Below, piece after piece: positions 26,119-35,791 of a DNA stretch of 64,000 nt. Origin of the DNA: Deinococcus peraridilitoris DSM 19664 (GTDB lineage: Bacteria; Deinococcota; Deinococci; Deinococcales; Deinococcaceae); the NCBI RefSeq assembly GCF_000317835.1, contig NC_019793.1:1736001-1800000 (forward strand). The letters run 5' to 3'. The notes under the pieces were generated by a model that saw only the letters and a list, made by a program, of their open reading frames with translations, made no database searches and was not told the origin of the DNA. A program made the position numbers and the translations under genes. Positions within the stretch are counted from its first letter, which is position 1; the number at the start of each line of letters is the position of its first letter.

Positions 26119-27522
26119 ATGCACTCTCCTTCTGCTTCCGGTGTCTTTGGTCCCGGGCTGCGCCCGCTCACCTTTGGTCTGCTGCTGTGCGTGCTGCTGA
26201 TCGCCTTCGAATCGCTGGCAGTAGCGACCATCCTGCCCACGCTGGCGCGGGAGCTGTCCGGGCTTGCGCTGTATGGCTGGTCGTTCAGCGCGTTCTTCAT
26301 GGGGTACCTGCTCTCGACGGTGGTGCTGGGTGGCGTGGCCGACCGTGACGGCCCCTCGCGACCCTTTCTGCTGGCGCTCACCGTGTTCGGTGCGGGGTTG
26401 CTGCTCTCGGGCCTGGCGCCCAGCATGGAGATGTTCATCACGGGGCGCGCCTTGCAGGGCCTGGGGGGAGGCGGCCTGGTGGCCATCGCCTATCTGGTCA
26501 TCAACCGCGCGTATCCGGACGCACTGCGCGCCCGCATGCTCGCGCTGCTCTCGAGCGCCTGGGTGGTGCCTGCCTTGATCGGCCCCGCCGCGGCCAGCGT
26601 GATCGCCGAGGTTGCGTCGTGGCGGCTGGTCTTTCTGGGCCTCGCTCCGCCGCTCGCGCTGGTCGCGGCGCTGGCCCTGCCGGCCCTGCGGCGTCTGCAG
26701 GCTGCCGGAACGCCGCTGGATACCGCGCGTGTCCGCTTTGCCCTGATGGCCGCCCTGGGCGTGTCACTGGCCCTGGCCGCCCTGCAACAGCGGGCGTGGG
26801 GGTGGGCGGCGCTGCTGGGAGTGACCGGGCTGCTGCTGGCCGGACCGGCCCTGCGGGCGCTGTTTCCCGCGTTTCCCTGGCGCTCGAGAGCAGCCGGGGC
26901 CCCCCTGGCCGCCGGGTTCGCGACGCGTTTCGTGTTGACCTTCTCGTTTTTCGGCGCAGAAGCTTTCGTGCCGCTGGGTCTGAGCGAGTTGCTGGGTTTC
27001 AGTGCTTTGCAGGCCGGATCGGTGTTGACCGTGAGCGCGCTGGTGTGGTCGGCCACCTCGTTCGCGCACTCGCGTTTCGACGAGCGCACCGCCGGACGCT
27101 GGCGGCACCGCGCCGCGCGCCTGGGCGTGAGCATTGTGGCGCTGTCCCTGGGGGGCATGGCGCTCGCCTTGCTGTTGCCCGGCACACCTGCCTGGAGTGC
27201 CCCGGCCTTCTGGGCGCTGGGCGGTCTGGGCATGGGGCTGGGGTTTCAGTCTCACACGCTCGTCGTGTTTCACCACGCACCAGGCGGCCAGGAAGGTCAG
27301 GTTTCCGGTACGCTGCAGATGGCCGATGTGCTGGGCGCGGCCATCGGAGCAGGCATTGGAGGCGCGTTGCTGGCGGCTCAGGGTGTCAGCACCGGGGTGG
27401 GCATCCTCTTTGCCTTGACGGTGCTGGTGGCGCTGCTGGGGCAGCTCACGACAGCACGCTTACGCCCCCGGTCACTTTCGCCGGGGGCGTCACTGGAAGA
27501 GTGTCAGGATCAGCGAGGCTGA
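26119..27522 (+). CDS. MFS drug/metabolite exporter
   Basis: A 467-residue transporter with 12-14 spans, close to the drug:H+ antiporter families. It starts with LTFGLLLCVLLIAFESLAV; the loop 2-3 motif is GGVADRDGPSRPF and the TM4-5 motif is GRALQGLGGGG. ATG 26119 (AAGG seven bases before) is preferred to an upstream in-frame start because the extension is hydrophilic and featureless. Its last 13 bp overlap the convergent response regulator gene, and a G/C hairpin lies in its final codons. Confidence 0.8.
   Translation: MHSPSASGVFGPGLRPLTFGLLLCVLLIAFESLAVATILPTLARELSGLALYGWSFSAFFMGYLLSTVVLGGVADRDGPSRPFLLALTVFGAGLLLSGLAPSMEMFITGRALQGLGGGGLVAIAYLVINRAYPDALRARMLALLSSAWVVPALIGPAAASVIAEVASWRLVFLGLAPPLALVAALALPALRRLQAAGTPLDTARVRFALMAALGVSLALAALQQRAWGWAALLGVTGLLLAGPALRALFPAFPWRSRAAGAPLAAGFATRFVLTFSFFGAEAFVPLGLSELLGFSALQAGSVLTVSALVWSATSFAHSRFDERTAGRWRHRAARLGVSIVALSLGGMALALLLPGTPAWSAPAFWALGGLGMGLGFQSHTLVVFHHAPGGQEGQVSGTLQMADVLGAAIGAGIGGALLAAQGVSTGVGILFALTVLVALLGQLTTARLRPRSLSPGASLEECQDQRG
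27462..27490. terminator. hairpin within the 3' end of the MFS gene
   Basis: A perfect 10-bp stem (ACGCCCCCGG and complement) and a 9-base loop lie just beyond the convergent response-regulator stop. It may terminate the minus-strand transcript; there is no U tract. Confidence 0.5.
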
Positions 27523-28211
27523 ATCGTGGCCAGCGCATTCTCCTGAACGGGAGGGCGGAAGGCGTATCCCATACCGCGCACGGTGCGGATCACATCCTGA
27601 GCGCCGGCGCCGCGCAGCTTGCCACGCAAGGATTCCAGGCAGGCGTCGAGGTTGGCCTTCTGGTCCACCTGACCTTCCCACAAGGTCTCCAGGAGTTGCT
27701 CGGGCGTGAAGATTCGTCCGGGCTGACGCACGAGCAGCGTCAGCAGATCGAATTCCCTGTCTTCCAACGCCAGATTCTGCCCGGCGTAGGTGGCCTGACG
27801 CGCCGGAAGCGTCACGCAGAGCTCCCCGATTGCCAGCAGGTCGTTGATGTTGGCCTGGTGGAGCTGGGCGTTGACCCGGGCAATCAGGTCGGCAGTGTTG
27901 AAGGGCTTGGTGATGTAGTCGTTGGCCCCGAAGCCGAACAGCTCGACTTTGCGCTCGATGGCGTCGAGGGCCGTCAGGATGATGATGGGCACGTTGGTCG
28001 AACGGCGCAGCTGACGCGCCACTTCCGCTCCGTCGAAGTCGGGCAGGCCCAGATCGAGAATCACCAGATCCGGATTGAGTTCACGGGCCTGCGACAGGCC
28101 GCCCGCACCGGTATCGGCGGTGTGGGCGATGAAGCCGGCATTTTCGAGTTCGTGCTGCACGACGTGCATCACGTCCGGATTGTCTTCGATGACAAGAATC
28201 GAGTAGGTCAT
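27510..28211 (-). CDS. OmpR/PhoB-type response regulator, orphan
   Basis: A 233-residue regulator: receiver domain (acidic pair E9/D10, phospho-acceptor D53 in LVILDLGLP, Lys in YITKPF) and a C-terminal winged helix (LEDREFDLLTLLVRQPG, VRTVRGMGYAF). No histidine kinase is adjacent. ATG 28211 is preferred over a start two codons upstream. A 7-bp dyad with a 4-base loop (28233-28250) lies in its leader region and could be its own operator. Confidence 0.85.
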   Translation of the reverse strand: MTYSILVIEDNPDVMHVVQHELENAGFIAHTADTGAGGLSQARELNPDLVILDLGLPDFDGAEVARQLRRSTNVPIIILTALDAIERKVELFGFGANDYITKPFNTADLIARVNAQLHQANINDLLAIGELCVTLPARQATYAGQNLALEDREFDLLTLLVRQPGRIFTPEQLLETLWEGQVDQKANLDACLESLRGKLRGAGAQDVIRTVRGMGYAFRPPVQENALATIQPR

Positions 28212-28232
28212 GTGCATCTCACAGTCTTTCCC

Positions 28233-28250
28233 GTACCGTTGGGACGGTAC
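28233..28250. promoter_or_regulatory. palindrome upstream of the response regulator gene
   Basis: GTACCGT and ACGGTAC separated by TGGG, 22 bases before the ATG. It is either an operator for autoregulation or a leader hairpin. Confidence 0.4.
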
Positions 28251-28355
28251 ACAGGATGGGGGATCAGATTCATTATCCTCACAGATAAGAACTCCATGAG
28301 TGAAGCCAGTGCAAAGGCATCCTTTAGCTTTGTGTGCCGTGCCCGCAGCAACAAA

Positions 28356-28377
28356 AACGCCGGAAAATTCCGGCGTT
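28356..28377 (-). terminator. rho-independent terminator of the MFS gene
   Basis: A 10-bp stem (AACGCCGGAA with its complement) and 2-base loop, followed on the minus strand by a T-rich run. It lies 16 bases past the stop of the Fsr-like gene. Confidence 0.85.
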
Positions 28378-28392
28378 GGCAGGACCGAGCCC

Positions 28393-29550
28393 TCAGTCCA
28401 ACCTGGCTTTCTGAGGCTCGGGCAGACGGTAAGCCAGCCAGACGCTGGGCAGCAGCAGCGAGATGCTCACGAGCGTAGCGACAGTCGGCGTGGTCGCGTC
28501 GGCGAGCAATCCCACCAGAAACAGCAGCAGGCCCGCGAATCCCCAGGAAAATCCCATCATGATCGAACTGGCCACGGCCACGTGCTTGGGCGCGTATTCC
28601 TGCGCGGTGACCACCCCCACCGGAATCGAGGCGTTGATAAAAGCGCCCACCAGGAACATCAAAGGGTAGTACCAGAGCTGGGCGGGCTCGGAGAGCACCA
28701 GCAGCACGAACAGCGGCACGGTGCCCAGAATGCTGGAGCGCAGCACGAGCGTACGTCCACGCCGGTCCGAGATGCGCCCGCCGACAATGCCGCCCAACGC
28801 GCTCGCCACGCTGTACACACCCAAGGCCAGCGCGGTGGCGCCGTAACTGTAGCCTTTGGCGCTCAGGATAAAGGGCAGCATTACCCCGAAACCTGAGGAG
28901 GCCAGCGAGCGCAACACGGCCATGCCCCACAAGGTGACCATCGGTCCCCGGAAAATCGTCAGGTACTCGCGCACGCCGGGTCGCTGGGTGCTGGCGCGCT
29001 CGGCGGGCGTGACCAGATAGATCGCAAAGGCCACCACCAGTCCGATCGGCGCGAACACCGGCAGGTTGTGCAACCCCACCCCGGCGAAGATTGGTCCCAG
29101 CGCCATCCCGGCCGTTCCTCCCGCACTGAACAGGCTCGCCCACAAGCCACGCTGATCGACCGGGCTGTAGCGCGCCACGAACGCGGCGCCCGCCGGGTGA
29201 AACAGACCGCTGCCCAGACCGGCCACGGCCACCAGCAGCACCAGCAGCCCGAAGGCGGGCGCATAACCCATCAAGCTCAGGCCGATGCCAGTTGCTGCCG
29301 GGCCCAGCGCCGCCATCAGGCGCCGGTCGAAGCGTTCACCCAGAATGCCTAGAAACGGCTGGAGCACGCTGGAGGTGAACGAGAAGACCGCGATCAGGAG
29401 CGTGATCGCGGCAATCGAGGTCCCGAACTGCATCCGCAGCGCCGGCCCGAGCGGAGACAGCATGGCCGAGTAAGCGTCGTTGATGAAGTGTCCCGCCGTG
29501 ACGGCGACGGCGACGGCAGCTCCGGTGGAAACGCTGGTGGCGACGCGCAT
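28393..29550 (-). CDS. MFS transporter, fosmidomycin-resistance (Fsr)-like
   Basis: A 385-residue, 12-span MFS protein. TM1 has the GHFINDAYSAML signature of the Fsr group, followed by PFLGILGERFDRR and GLGSGLFHPAGAAF. Fsr relatives confer fosmidomycin resistance in E. coli, but the natural substrate is unclear. The start at ATG 29550 is leaderless (TAGCGT, five bases). A strong terminator follows. Confidence 0.82.
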   Translation of the reverse strand: MRVATSVSTGAAVAVAVTAGHFINDAYSAMLSPLGPALRMQFGTSIAAITLLIAVFSFTSSVLQPFLGILGERFDRRLMAALGPAATGIGLSLMGYAPAFGLLVLLVAVAGLGSGLFHPAGAAFVARYSPVDQRGLWASLFSAGGTAGMALGPIFAGVGLHNLPVFAPIGLVVAFAIYLVTPAERASTQRPGVREYLTIFRGPMVTLWGMAVLRSLASSGFGVMLPFILSAKGYSYGATALALGVYSVASALGGIVGGRISDRRGRTLVLRSSILGTVPLFVLLVLSEPAQLWYYPLMFLVGAFINASIPVGVVTAQEYAPKHVAVASSIMMGFSWGFAGLLLFLVGLLADATTPTVATLVSISLLLPSVWLAYRLPEPQKARLD

Positions 29551-29555
29551 GCGGC

Positions 29556-29561
29556 ACGCTA
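29556..29561 (-). promoter_or_regulatory. -10 box (TAGCGT) of leaderless Fsr-like gene
   Basis: Five-base spacer to ATG 29550. Confidence 0.6.
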
Positions 29562-29622
29562 CCACGCACCCCGAGGTCACAAGGTGCGCCGGGTGGTAAG
29601 CAAATTGGCTGAGCGCCGACGT

Positions 29623-31539
29623 CTACAGGTGGCCGCTCAGCCCCTCGATCTCAGCCGCGGGCCGCGGCGGCGAGAACAGGTAGCCCTGACCGACGGTGAC
29701 CCCGAACTCACGCAGGCGCCGGAGTTGCGCCTCGGTTTCGATACCTTCGGCCACCACGCCCAGGTGCAAGGTGCGCGCTACCGCCAGCACCGCCTGAATG
29801 AGCACCTCGGTGTACTGACAGGCCTCGCCCGGCTGTTCCAGGTCGCGGACGAACGAGCGGTCGATCTTGAGCGTCTGAATGGGCAGATCGCGCAGTTGCG
29901 ACAGGCTGGAGTAACCGGTGCCGAAATCGTCGAGGGCCGTGCGCACACCGGCAGCTTTCAGTTCGTGCAGCGCCTGACGCACTCCGGTCGGATCGGCCAG
30001 CAGGGCACCCTCGGTCAGTTCCAGCTCCAGCGCGCCGTGTGGGATGCCGTGCGCACGCACCGTTTCGAGCACTTTCCCGACAAACCCCGGCTGCGCGAAC
30101 TGCAGCGGGGCAACGTTCACGCAGACACCCACCCGCAGGCCCGCCTCCTGCCAGCGGCGCACCTGCGCGCAGGCTTCGTGCAGGACCCAATCGCCCAGCG
30201 GCACGATCAGACCGCTCACCTCGGCGAGCGGAATAAAGGTCGCGGGTGAAATTGGGCCGTGCAGCGGGTGTGTCCAGCGCAACAGCGCCTCGACCTTGAC
30301 GGTCGTGCGGGTCTGCAAGTCCAAGAGCGGCTGGTAGGCCAGCGAGAACTGTCCTTCCCTGAGTGCCGCCGTGAGGTCACGCGTCAGGGTCCGCCCGATC
30401 TCCTGCTCGACATTGGACGGCTCGAAGACCCGCAAGCCGTTGCGGCCACGACGCTTGACGTGGTACATCGCGCTGTCCGCGTGACGAAGCAGCTCCGAGG
30501 CGTTCTCGCCGTGCTGCGGAAAGTGGCTGATGCCCGCACTGGCCGTCAGGTAGACCACCTGACCCTCGATCAGCAGCGGACGCCTGAGCGTTTCCAGAAA
30601 ACAGTCCACGCGCTCGCAGGCTTGCTCCTCTCGCTCGGGAAGCACCACCACGAACTCGTCTCCGCTGATGCGCGCGACCACCTCATCGGGCCTGCGGCAC
30701 GTCATGAAGCGCAAAGCGGCTTCCTGCAGGGCCTCATCGCCCGCCGCGTGCCCGAGGGTGTCGTTGATCAGCTTGAAGCCGTCGAGGTCGAGGTACACCA
30801 CGCTGAATTTGCGTGCCTTCTCCGGCGCGCCGATCAGCTGCTGCAGGTGCGCTTCGAGAAACCGGCGGTTGGGCAAGCCGGTCAGGGCGTCGGCGTTCAG
30901 CAGGGCTTCGACGGCCTCGGTGTGCGCCACGGCCCGGGCGTGCTCTTCGGTGGACTGGTGCGAACCGCGCGCCAGCACGAAAAACACCAGGCAAGCGAGG
31001 TTCAGCTGCACCAGCACGTTGAGCAGCTCGGCGCTGAGCCGTGACCCGTCCAGAGCGCCCGCCACGACCACGCACACCAGCGACGTGACCACGAGCGCCA
31101 CCAGAAAGGCGAAGCTGACACGGCGTGCCAGGCGTGCCGAAGGCAGAAAGAACGACAGCACGAACACCCCGGCCGTCCAGAGAAAAGACTGGCTGAACCC
31201 GAACGCCAGCGCTTCACCCTGCGGCGCGAACAACACCAGGAAGACCAGTTTGGCCAGAAAAAAGCCGCTGGCAGACAACAGCACGGCCGCCGTGACCACG
31301 GTCTTGGCGTGCCGTCTGGCCAGCAGCAACAGCTCGAGCGCCACGATTCCCGCGAACATCAGCGGATAGGCGAAGGCGTCGAAAGCAGCGAGGCGACCGC
31401 TCGACATCCCCAGCAGCCATGCGGTCAGGAACGCCAGCGCGATGATGGGCAGCACGAAGAGCAGCAGGCGACCCGACAGCCCGAACTGGACCGGGTGGGA
31501 CGCCGCGAGTGTGGTCGGCAGTGTCAGCGTGTTCTTCAC
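29623..31539 (-). CDS. membrane GGDEF-EAL protein, c-di-GMP turnover
   Basis: A 638-residue protein with about seven N-terminal membrane spans (residues ~20-215), a GGDEF domain and an EAL domain. The cyclase signature reads SGDEF, a usually tolerated variant; the upstream I-site position reads RPDE instead of RxxD. The EAL domain looks active: KVEALLRW, DDFGTGYSS and KIDRSFV are present. GTG 31539 is chosen, with CAGGGGA upstream. It lies just downstream of another GGDEF gene in the same direction, probably an operon controlling motility or biofilm. Confidence 0.87.
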   Translation of the reverse strand: MKNTLTLPTTLAASHPVQFGLSGRLLLFVLPIIALAFLTAWLLGMSSGRLAAFDAFAYPLMFAGIVALELLLLARRHAKTVVTAAVLLSASGFFLAKLVFLVLFAPQGEALAFGFSQSFLWTAGVFVLSFFLPSARLARRVSFAFLVALVVTSLVCVVVAGALDGSRLSAELLNVLVQLNLACLVFFVLARGSHQSTEEHARAVAHTEAVEALLNADALTGLPNRRFLEAHLQQLIGAPEKARKFSVVYLDLDGFKLINDTLGHAAGDEALQEAALRFMTCRRPDEVVARISGDEFVVVLPEREEQACERVDCFLETLRRPLLIEGQVVYLTASAGISHFPQHGENASELLRHADSAMYHVKRRGRNGLRVFEPSNVEQEIGRTLTRDLTAALREGQFSLAYQPLLDLQTRTTVKVEALLRWTHPLHGPISPATFIPLAEVSGLIVPLGDWVLHEACAQVRRWQEAGLRVGVCVNVAPLQFAQPGFVGKVLETVRAHGIPHGALELELTEGALLADPTGVRQALHELKAAGVRTALDDFGTGYSSLSQLRDLPIQTLKIDRSFVRDLEQPGEACQYTEVLIQAVLAVARTLHLGVVAEGIETEAQLRRLREFGVTVGQGYLFSPPRPAAEIEGLSGHL

Positions 31540-31622
31540 GAAATCCCCTGAGCGTTGTATCGCGAGCAGTCGGACAGCCCTCTTTCCGGTTGCTTGCCCT
31601 TCTTGCTGTACGGGCAGCCGGG

Positions 31623-32813
31623 TCAAAGGGTCACCGGCGCCTCAGTGCGGTCGACGAGGCCAGTGCTGTCCTCGACAACCAGAACTGCACGGTCGCGTCC
31701 TTGCGCCTTGGCGTGATACAGGGCGCGATCGGCGCGCTCGAGCAGCACCTCCAGGGTTTCTCCGGGCTGCTGAAAGGTCAGGCCCAGGGACACCGTGACA
31801 GGCGGCCCCGGATAGCCCTCGATCTGCAGCGCCTGCAAAGCCACCCGCAGGCGCTCTGCGGCGGCGAGCGCTCCCGTGGGGGCGCCTTGACCGAGGATGA
31901 TCAAAAATTCCTCTCCACCGTAACGGCCCACGAATTCGTCCTGGCGCAACGTGCTTTGCAGCGTCTCGGACACCCGGCACAGCACCGCGTCGCCCACATG
32001 ATGCCCGTAAGTGTCATTTACACGCTTGAAGTGATCGATGTCCAGCAAGCCGACACACAGGCCGCCGCCCTCGTCGAGGCGGCGCAGGGCGCGGGACTTC
32101 TCCTGGGCAAGGCGCTCCAGGGCCGAGCGGCGGTTGGGCAGGCGGGTCAGGGGATCCCGCGTGGCGAGCTCGCGCAGTTCCTCCATGGCCTGCTCCAGGC
32201 GGACGTTCGTCTCCTCGAGGCGTGCGTTGCGCTCGCGCAGCTTCTTGCGCAGGCCGGCGAGGTAACTTCCCACATACACCGTCAGCAGCAGCACCACCGC
32301 GAAGGCCAGGGCCGAAACGCCCTCGATGCGCAGATCGACCCGCTCGGGTGCCCAGAGAAAGAGCGACGCGACCAGGGCCAGATAACAGGCGAACACGCAG
32401 CCACCCACCAGCAGCATCCGTCGGAAGCTCAGTGCGAACACGCCGAAGAGGGTGCCGACCACCCCCATCAGCAAAAAGGGCACCCGGGCCTGCGGTTCGT
32501 TCATGAAAAACATCACGTAGGCCGCCGGCCACATGGTCACGATGACCTGCACCGACGTCATGCTGGGATCTCTGAACCGCAGATTCCGGTTGCTGACGAT
32601 CAAGCCGACAAACAGCGAGTACAGCGCCATTATGACCAGGATGTAGTGCAGCGTGTAGATCCAGTCGAGCATGCCGGTCGCGGAACAGGCCAGCACGATC
32701 AGAACGCCGCCACAGTGGGTGGCAATGCCCAGCCCAGTGCGCTTCAGCCGCAACTTCTGGGCCCGGGCAACGCTTGAAAGCACCTGACCCGAAGGGGCCT
32801 GCTGCGTGCTCAC
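31623..32813 (-). CDS. membrane diguanylate cyclase (GGDEF)
   Basis: A 396-residue protein: six predicted spans (about 25-190), a coiled-coil linker (RKKLRERNARLEETNVRLEQ) and a GGDEF domain with intact GGEEF and the GLLDIDHFKRVND metal site. The allosteric I-site reads RQDE instead of RxxD, so product inhibition may be weak. GTG 32813 has GAAGGG eight bases upstream; longer starts run into the neighbouring promoter region. It precedes the GGDEF-EAL gene by 83 bp. Confidence 0.85.
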   Translation of the reverse strand: MSTQQAPSGQVLSSVARAQKLRLKRTGLGIATHCGGVLIVLACSATGMLDWIYTLHYILVIMALYSLFVGLIVSNRNLRFRDPSMTSVQVIVTMWPAAYVMFFMNEPQARVPFLLMGVVGTLFGVFALSFRRMLLVGGCVFACYLALVASLFLWAPERVDLRIEGVSALAFAVVLLLTVYVGSYLAGLRKKLRERNARLEETNVRLEQAMEELRELATRDPLTRLPNRRSALERLAQEKSRALRRLDEGGGLCVGLLDIDHFKRVNDTYGHHVGDAVLCRVSETLQSTLRQDEFVGRYGGEEFLIILGQGAPTGALAAAERLRVALQALQIEGYPGPPVTVSLGLTFQQPGETLEVLLERADRALYHAKAQGRDRAVLVVEDSTGLVDRTEAPVTL

Positions 32814-33043
32814 CTCTGACCCTTCACGTCCGGGGGCAACGGTCACGGCGCGGCCCATTCCACTGCCCGGACACGCCTGATGTCCTGCCGGGCTGGGGCA
32901 ACCGGACAGCAACGAAATTCAGGTCGCGCGCACACGAAGACATCCTAGAAAACCCACTCTCACGGATTTCTTACGCCCCTCGGCCTCGCTTCCGACAAAT
33001 CCTCATGATGTCGGGGCGTCCGGTGACCCCGGCCAGCAAGGCC

Positions 33044-33565
33044 TCAGCGAGGCGGGCTTTCGTACTCGCGCAGGGCGCGCTCCTCGGCGGGGATGCGCAC
33101 GCCCAGCAGCAGGGCCGCGTTGAGCAGGCTGAACACCACCGCCGTCCGGAGTGCGCCGACGCTCAGAGGAGCGCTCAGCAGTTCCAGCGCCACCGCCAGG
33201 TAGTTGGGGTGCTTCACGAAACGAAACGGCCCCCGGCGCACGCGCGCAGCCCCCGGCACGATCAGGATGCGGGTATTCCACAAACGTCCCAGGGTATGCA
33301 TCACCCAGTAGCGCACACCCTGCGAGGCCAGCCACAGCACCAGCCACGGCCAGGCCACGCGCCCTCGGGAATGACGACCCTCCAGCAGCAGCGACCCCAG
33401 CCACGCGCCGTGCAGCAGAAAAAAAAGCGGGTAGTGGGCACGACCGTACTCGCGCGCACCCTGCGCGCGCGCCCAGCGTTCGCCCGCGCGCGCGCGGCGC
33501 AATTCCAGCAGACGCTGCAGCATGATCGTCAGGACCAGCCAGCGTGACAAGCTTCGGGCACGCAC
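33044..33565 (-). CDS. isoprenylcysteine carboxyl methyltransferase-like enzyme
   Basis: A 173-residue integral membrane methyltransferase of the ICMT family. The C-terminal SAM-binding motif GPFRFVKHPNYLAVALE is clear. It starts with GTG one base after the type III polyketide synthase stop, with GGAG upstream, so the two are translationally coupled. In Streptomyces the equivalent pair (SrsA/SrsB) makes O-methylated phenolic lipids. By that analogy this enzyme probably methylates a polyketide-derived alkylresorcinol or quinone. Confidence 0.82.
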   Translation of the reverse strand: MRARSLSRWLVLTIMLQRLLELRRARAGERWARAQGAREYGRAHYPLFFLLHGAWLGSLLLEGRHSRGRVAWPWLVLWLASQGVRYWVMHTLGRLWNTRILIVPGAARVRRGPFRFVKHPNYLAVALELLSAPLSVGALRTAVVFSLLNAALLLGVRIPAEERALREYESPPR

Positions 33566-33566
33566 C

Positions 33567-34700
33567 TCAGAACTCCAGCAGCACGTGTTCGGCGCTGAAG
33601 CCGGGACCCATGGCGCTCAGCAGCCCTTTGCCACGCGGTCCACCGCGCAAGGCGCGTTCCAGCACGAACAGCACGGTCGGGGCGCTCATATTGCCATACT
33701 GCCGCAGCACGGTACGGGACGCGTCGAGCGCCCCGGCTGGCAGGGCGAGCGCTTCCTCGTAGGAGGACAGTACCTTGACACCCCCGGGATGCACCACGAA
33801 ATGCCGCAGCTGATCGCGGCTCCAGCCGTGCCCCTTCAAAGCTTCGTGCACGTTGGTCGCCATCAATGAGCGCACCAGCGCCGGAATGTCACGCGAAAAG
33901 CGCACCTGCAGGCCTGCGTCCACCACGTCCCAGCCCATGATGTCGGCACTGTCCTCGATCAGGGTGCTGCGGGCGCCGTGCAGATGTGCGAGGGGATCGC
34001 CGTTGGCTCGCGCGTCCGGTGAACCCAGCACCAGGGCGGCGGCGCCATCGGCGAAGAGGGACGTGCCGACGAAGTTGGACTTGCTTTCGTCCCCCCGCAC
34101 GAAGGTCAAGGAACACAATTCCACGGTGACCAGCAGCACGCGCTGAAATCCGGCGCGCACGAGGTCTGCCCCGCGTGCCAGACCCGCCGCTCCGCCCGCG
34201 CAGCCCAGGCCCCACAGCGGCAGCCGCACCGCGTGCGGATTGACGCCCAGGCGTGACATCAGAAAAGTCTCCAGGCTCGGGGTACTGACGCCAGTGCTCG
34301 TGACGAACACCACCGCATCCACGTCACGGGCCCGCACGCCTGCCGCGTCCAGCGCGCCCCGCGCGGCCTGCTCACTCAGGCGCAGGGCTTCGCGGGTGTA
34401 CACGGCGTTCTTCTCGGCCCAACCGTGCTCCTGCTCGTACCAGGAGAGCGGCATGGCCAGAAAGCGCGCGTCGATCTGCGTGTTCGCAAAGACGTCCATC
34501 AACTGCCGGAAGGCCGACAGGCGCGGAAACGTTCGCCGGGCGACCTCACGAATCTCGTCTTGCGTTGCCCGGTGCGCCGGGGTGGCAGTGAAGAGGCCAC
34601 GCAGCGCCACCGGCCGGGTGACCTGCGGGCCTGCTTCCCGAAAGCGGACGCTCGTTGCGTCCACTTGCTCTGTCAGCAGGTCGGCCGTCAAGCGACGCAT
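33567..34700 (-). CDS. type III polyketide synthase (chalcone/stilbene synthase family)
   Basis: A 377-residue ketosynthase condensing malonyl-CoA onto an acyl-CoA starter. The triad is C167 ([10 protein letters not shown]), H304 (VVHPGG) and N337 (QYGNMSA). The length is typical. ATG 34700 has AAGGAG immediately upstream and removes a featureless 27-residue extension. The downstream coupled ICMT-like gene suggests phenolic lipid or alkylpyrone synthesis. An aldo/keto reductase and a nitroreductase upstream point the same way but are separated by larger gaps. Confidence 0.88.
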   Translation of the reverse strand: MRRLTADLLTEQVDATSVRFREAGPQVTRPVALRGLFTATPAHRATQDEIREVARRTFPRLSAFRQLMDVFANTQIDARFLAMPLSWYEQEHGWAEKNAVYTREALRLSEQAARGALDAAGVRARDVDAVVFVTSTGVSTPSLETFLMSRLGVNPHAVRLPLWGLGCAGGAAGLARGADLVRAGFQRVLLVTVELCSLTFVRGDESKSNFVGTSLFADGAAALVLGSPDARANGDPLAHLHGARSTLIEDSADIMGWDVVDAGLQVRFSRDIPALVRSLMATNVHEALKGHGWSRDQLRHFVVHPGGVKVLSSYEEALALPAGALDASRTVLRQYGNMSAPTVLFVLERALRGGPRGKGLLSAMGPGFSAEHVLLEF

Positions 34701-34824
34701 CCCTCTCCTTTTTTCCGGGGTCCGCACCGCTCGGTGGCGTTCGTCATACCAGCCATTCTCACGGGCGAACGCCCGGGGCAATGTGCCAAAAAGCGCAACC
34801 CGGGCGTGAGCGTGTACGGTGCCG

Positions 34825-35691
34825 CTAGGCGGTCAGTTCGTTGAGGGCCGTGAAGTCCTCGTCACCGAGCGACAGGCTGGCCGCCGCGGTGTTTTCCTCC
34901 AGGTGCCTCACTTTGCCCGTGCCGGGAATTGGCAGCATTACCGGCGAGCGCCGCAGTAGCCACGCCAGCGCCACCTGCGCGGGCGCGGCTCCCAGCTTTT
35001 TGGCAATCCGGTCAAGCGCACTGCCCTCGCGCGCCAGCTCACCGGTGGCCAGCGGAAACCAGGGAATAAAGCCGATGCCGTGCTGCTCGCAGTAGTTCAA
35101 CACGTCCTCGCTTTGCCGGTTGGTGAGGTTGTAGAGGTTCTGCACGGTGGTGATCTCGACGACCTGACGGGCTGCCTCGATCTCCGGCACCTTGACTTCC
35201 GACAGTCCCAGGAAGCGCACCTTGCCTTCCTGCTGAAATTCCTTCATGGCGCCGAACTGCTCGTCGGCGGGAACCTGGGGATCGATGCGGTGAAGCTGCC
35301 ACAAGTCGATGCACTCCACCTTCAGCCGCCGCAAGCTCAGCTCGAGCTGCTGGCGCAGGTACTCAGGCCGTCCCACCGGGTGCCACTGGTCGGGCCCGGT
35401 GCGCGTCAGGCCACCCTTGGTGGCGATCACGAAACCCTTCGGATAAGGATGCAGGACCTCGCGAATCAGTTCCTCGCTCGTGCCGGGGCCATAACTGTCG
35501 GCAGTGTCCACGAAGTTGATGCCCAGTTCGGGCAGGCGTGCGAGCACACGGCGCGCTTCCTGCGGGTCCTCGCTTTCACCCCAGATGCCCTTGCCGGTCA
35601 CGCGCATCGCGCCGAAACCCAGGCGTACGACTTCCAGTTCTCCACCGATCTTGAACGTTCCGCTTTGTGCTGCGTTGATGGTTTGCGTCAT
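34825..35691 (-). CDS. aldo/keto reductase
   Basis: A 288-residue NADPH-dependent (beta/alpha)8 oxidoreductase. It has DTADSYGPG (catalytic Asp/Tyr), the Lys in [10 protein letters not shown] and His in LWQLHRIDP. The C-terminal cofactor loop is [14 protein letters not shown]. Closest in style to YajO/Tas-like or pyridoxal-reductase-like AKRs. ATG 35691 has AGGACA upstream. The substrate is unknown; it could act in the neighbouring polyketide pathway, but that is inference. Confidence 0.85.
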   Translation of the reverse strand: MTQTINAAQSGTFKIGGELEVVRLGFGAMRVTGKGIWGESEDPQEARRVLARLPELGINFVDTADSYGPGTSEELIREVLHPYPKGFVIATKGGLTRTGPDQWHPVGRPEYLRQQLELSLRRLKVECIDLWQLHRIDPQVPADEQFGAMKEFQQEGKVRFLGLSEVKVPEIEAARQVVEITTVQNLYNLTNRQSEDVLNYCEQHGIGFIPWFPLATGELAREGSALDRIAKKLGAAPAQVALAWLLRRSPVMLPIPGTGKVRHLEENTAAASLSLGDEDFTALNELTA

Positions 35692-35791
35692 GCTGTCCTC
35701 CACGGGGTATTGTCTGCCCCACCGGACACCTCAACTGTGGCAGCGAGCCGAATGAGCGCCGCGACTGCAAAGTCTTGACGCCGCTTTGGTG

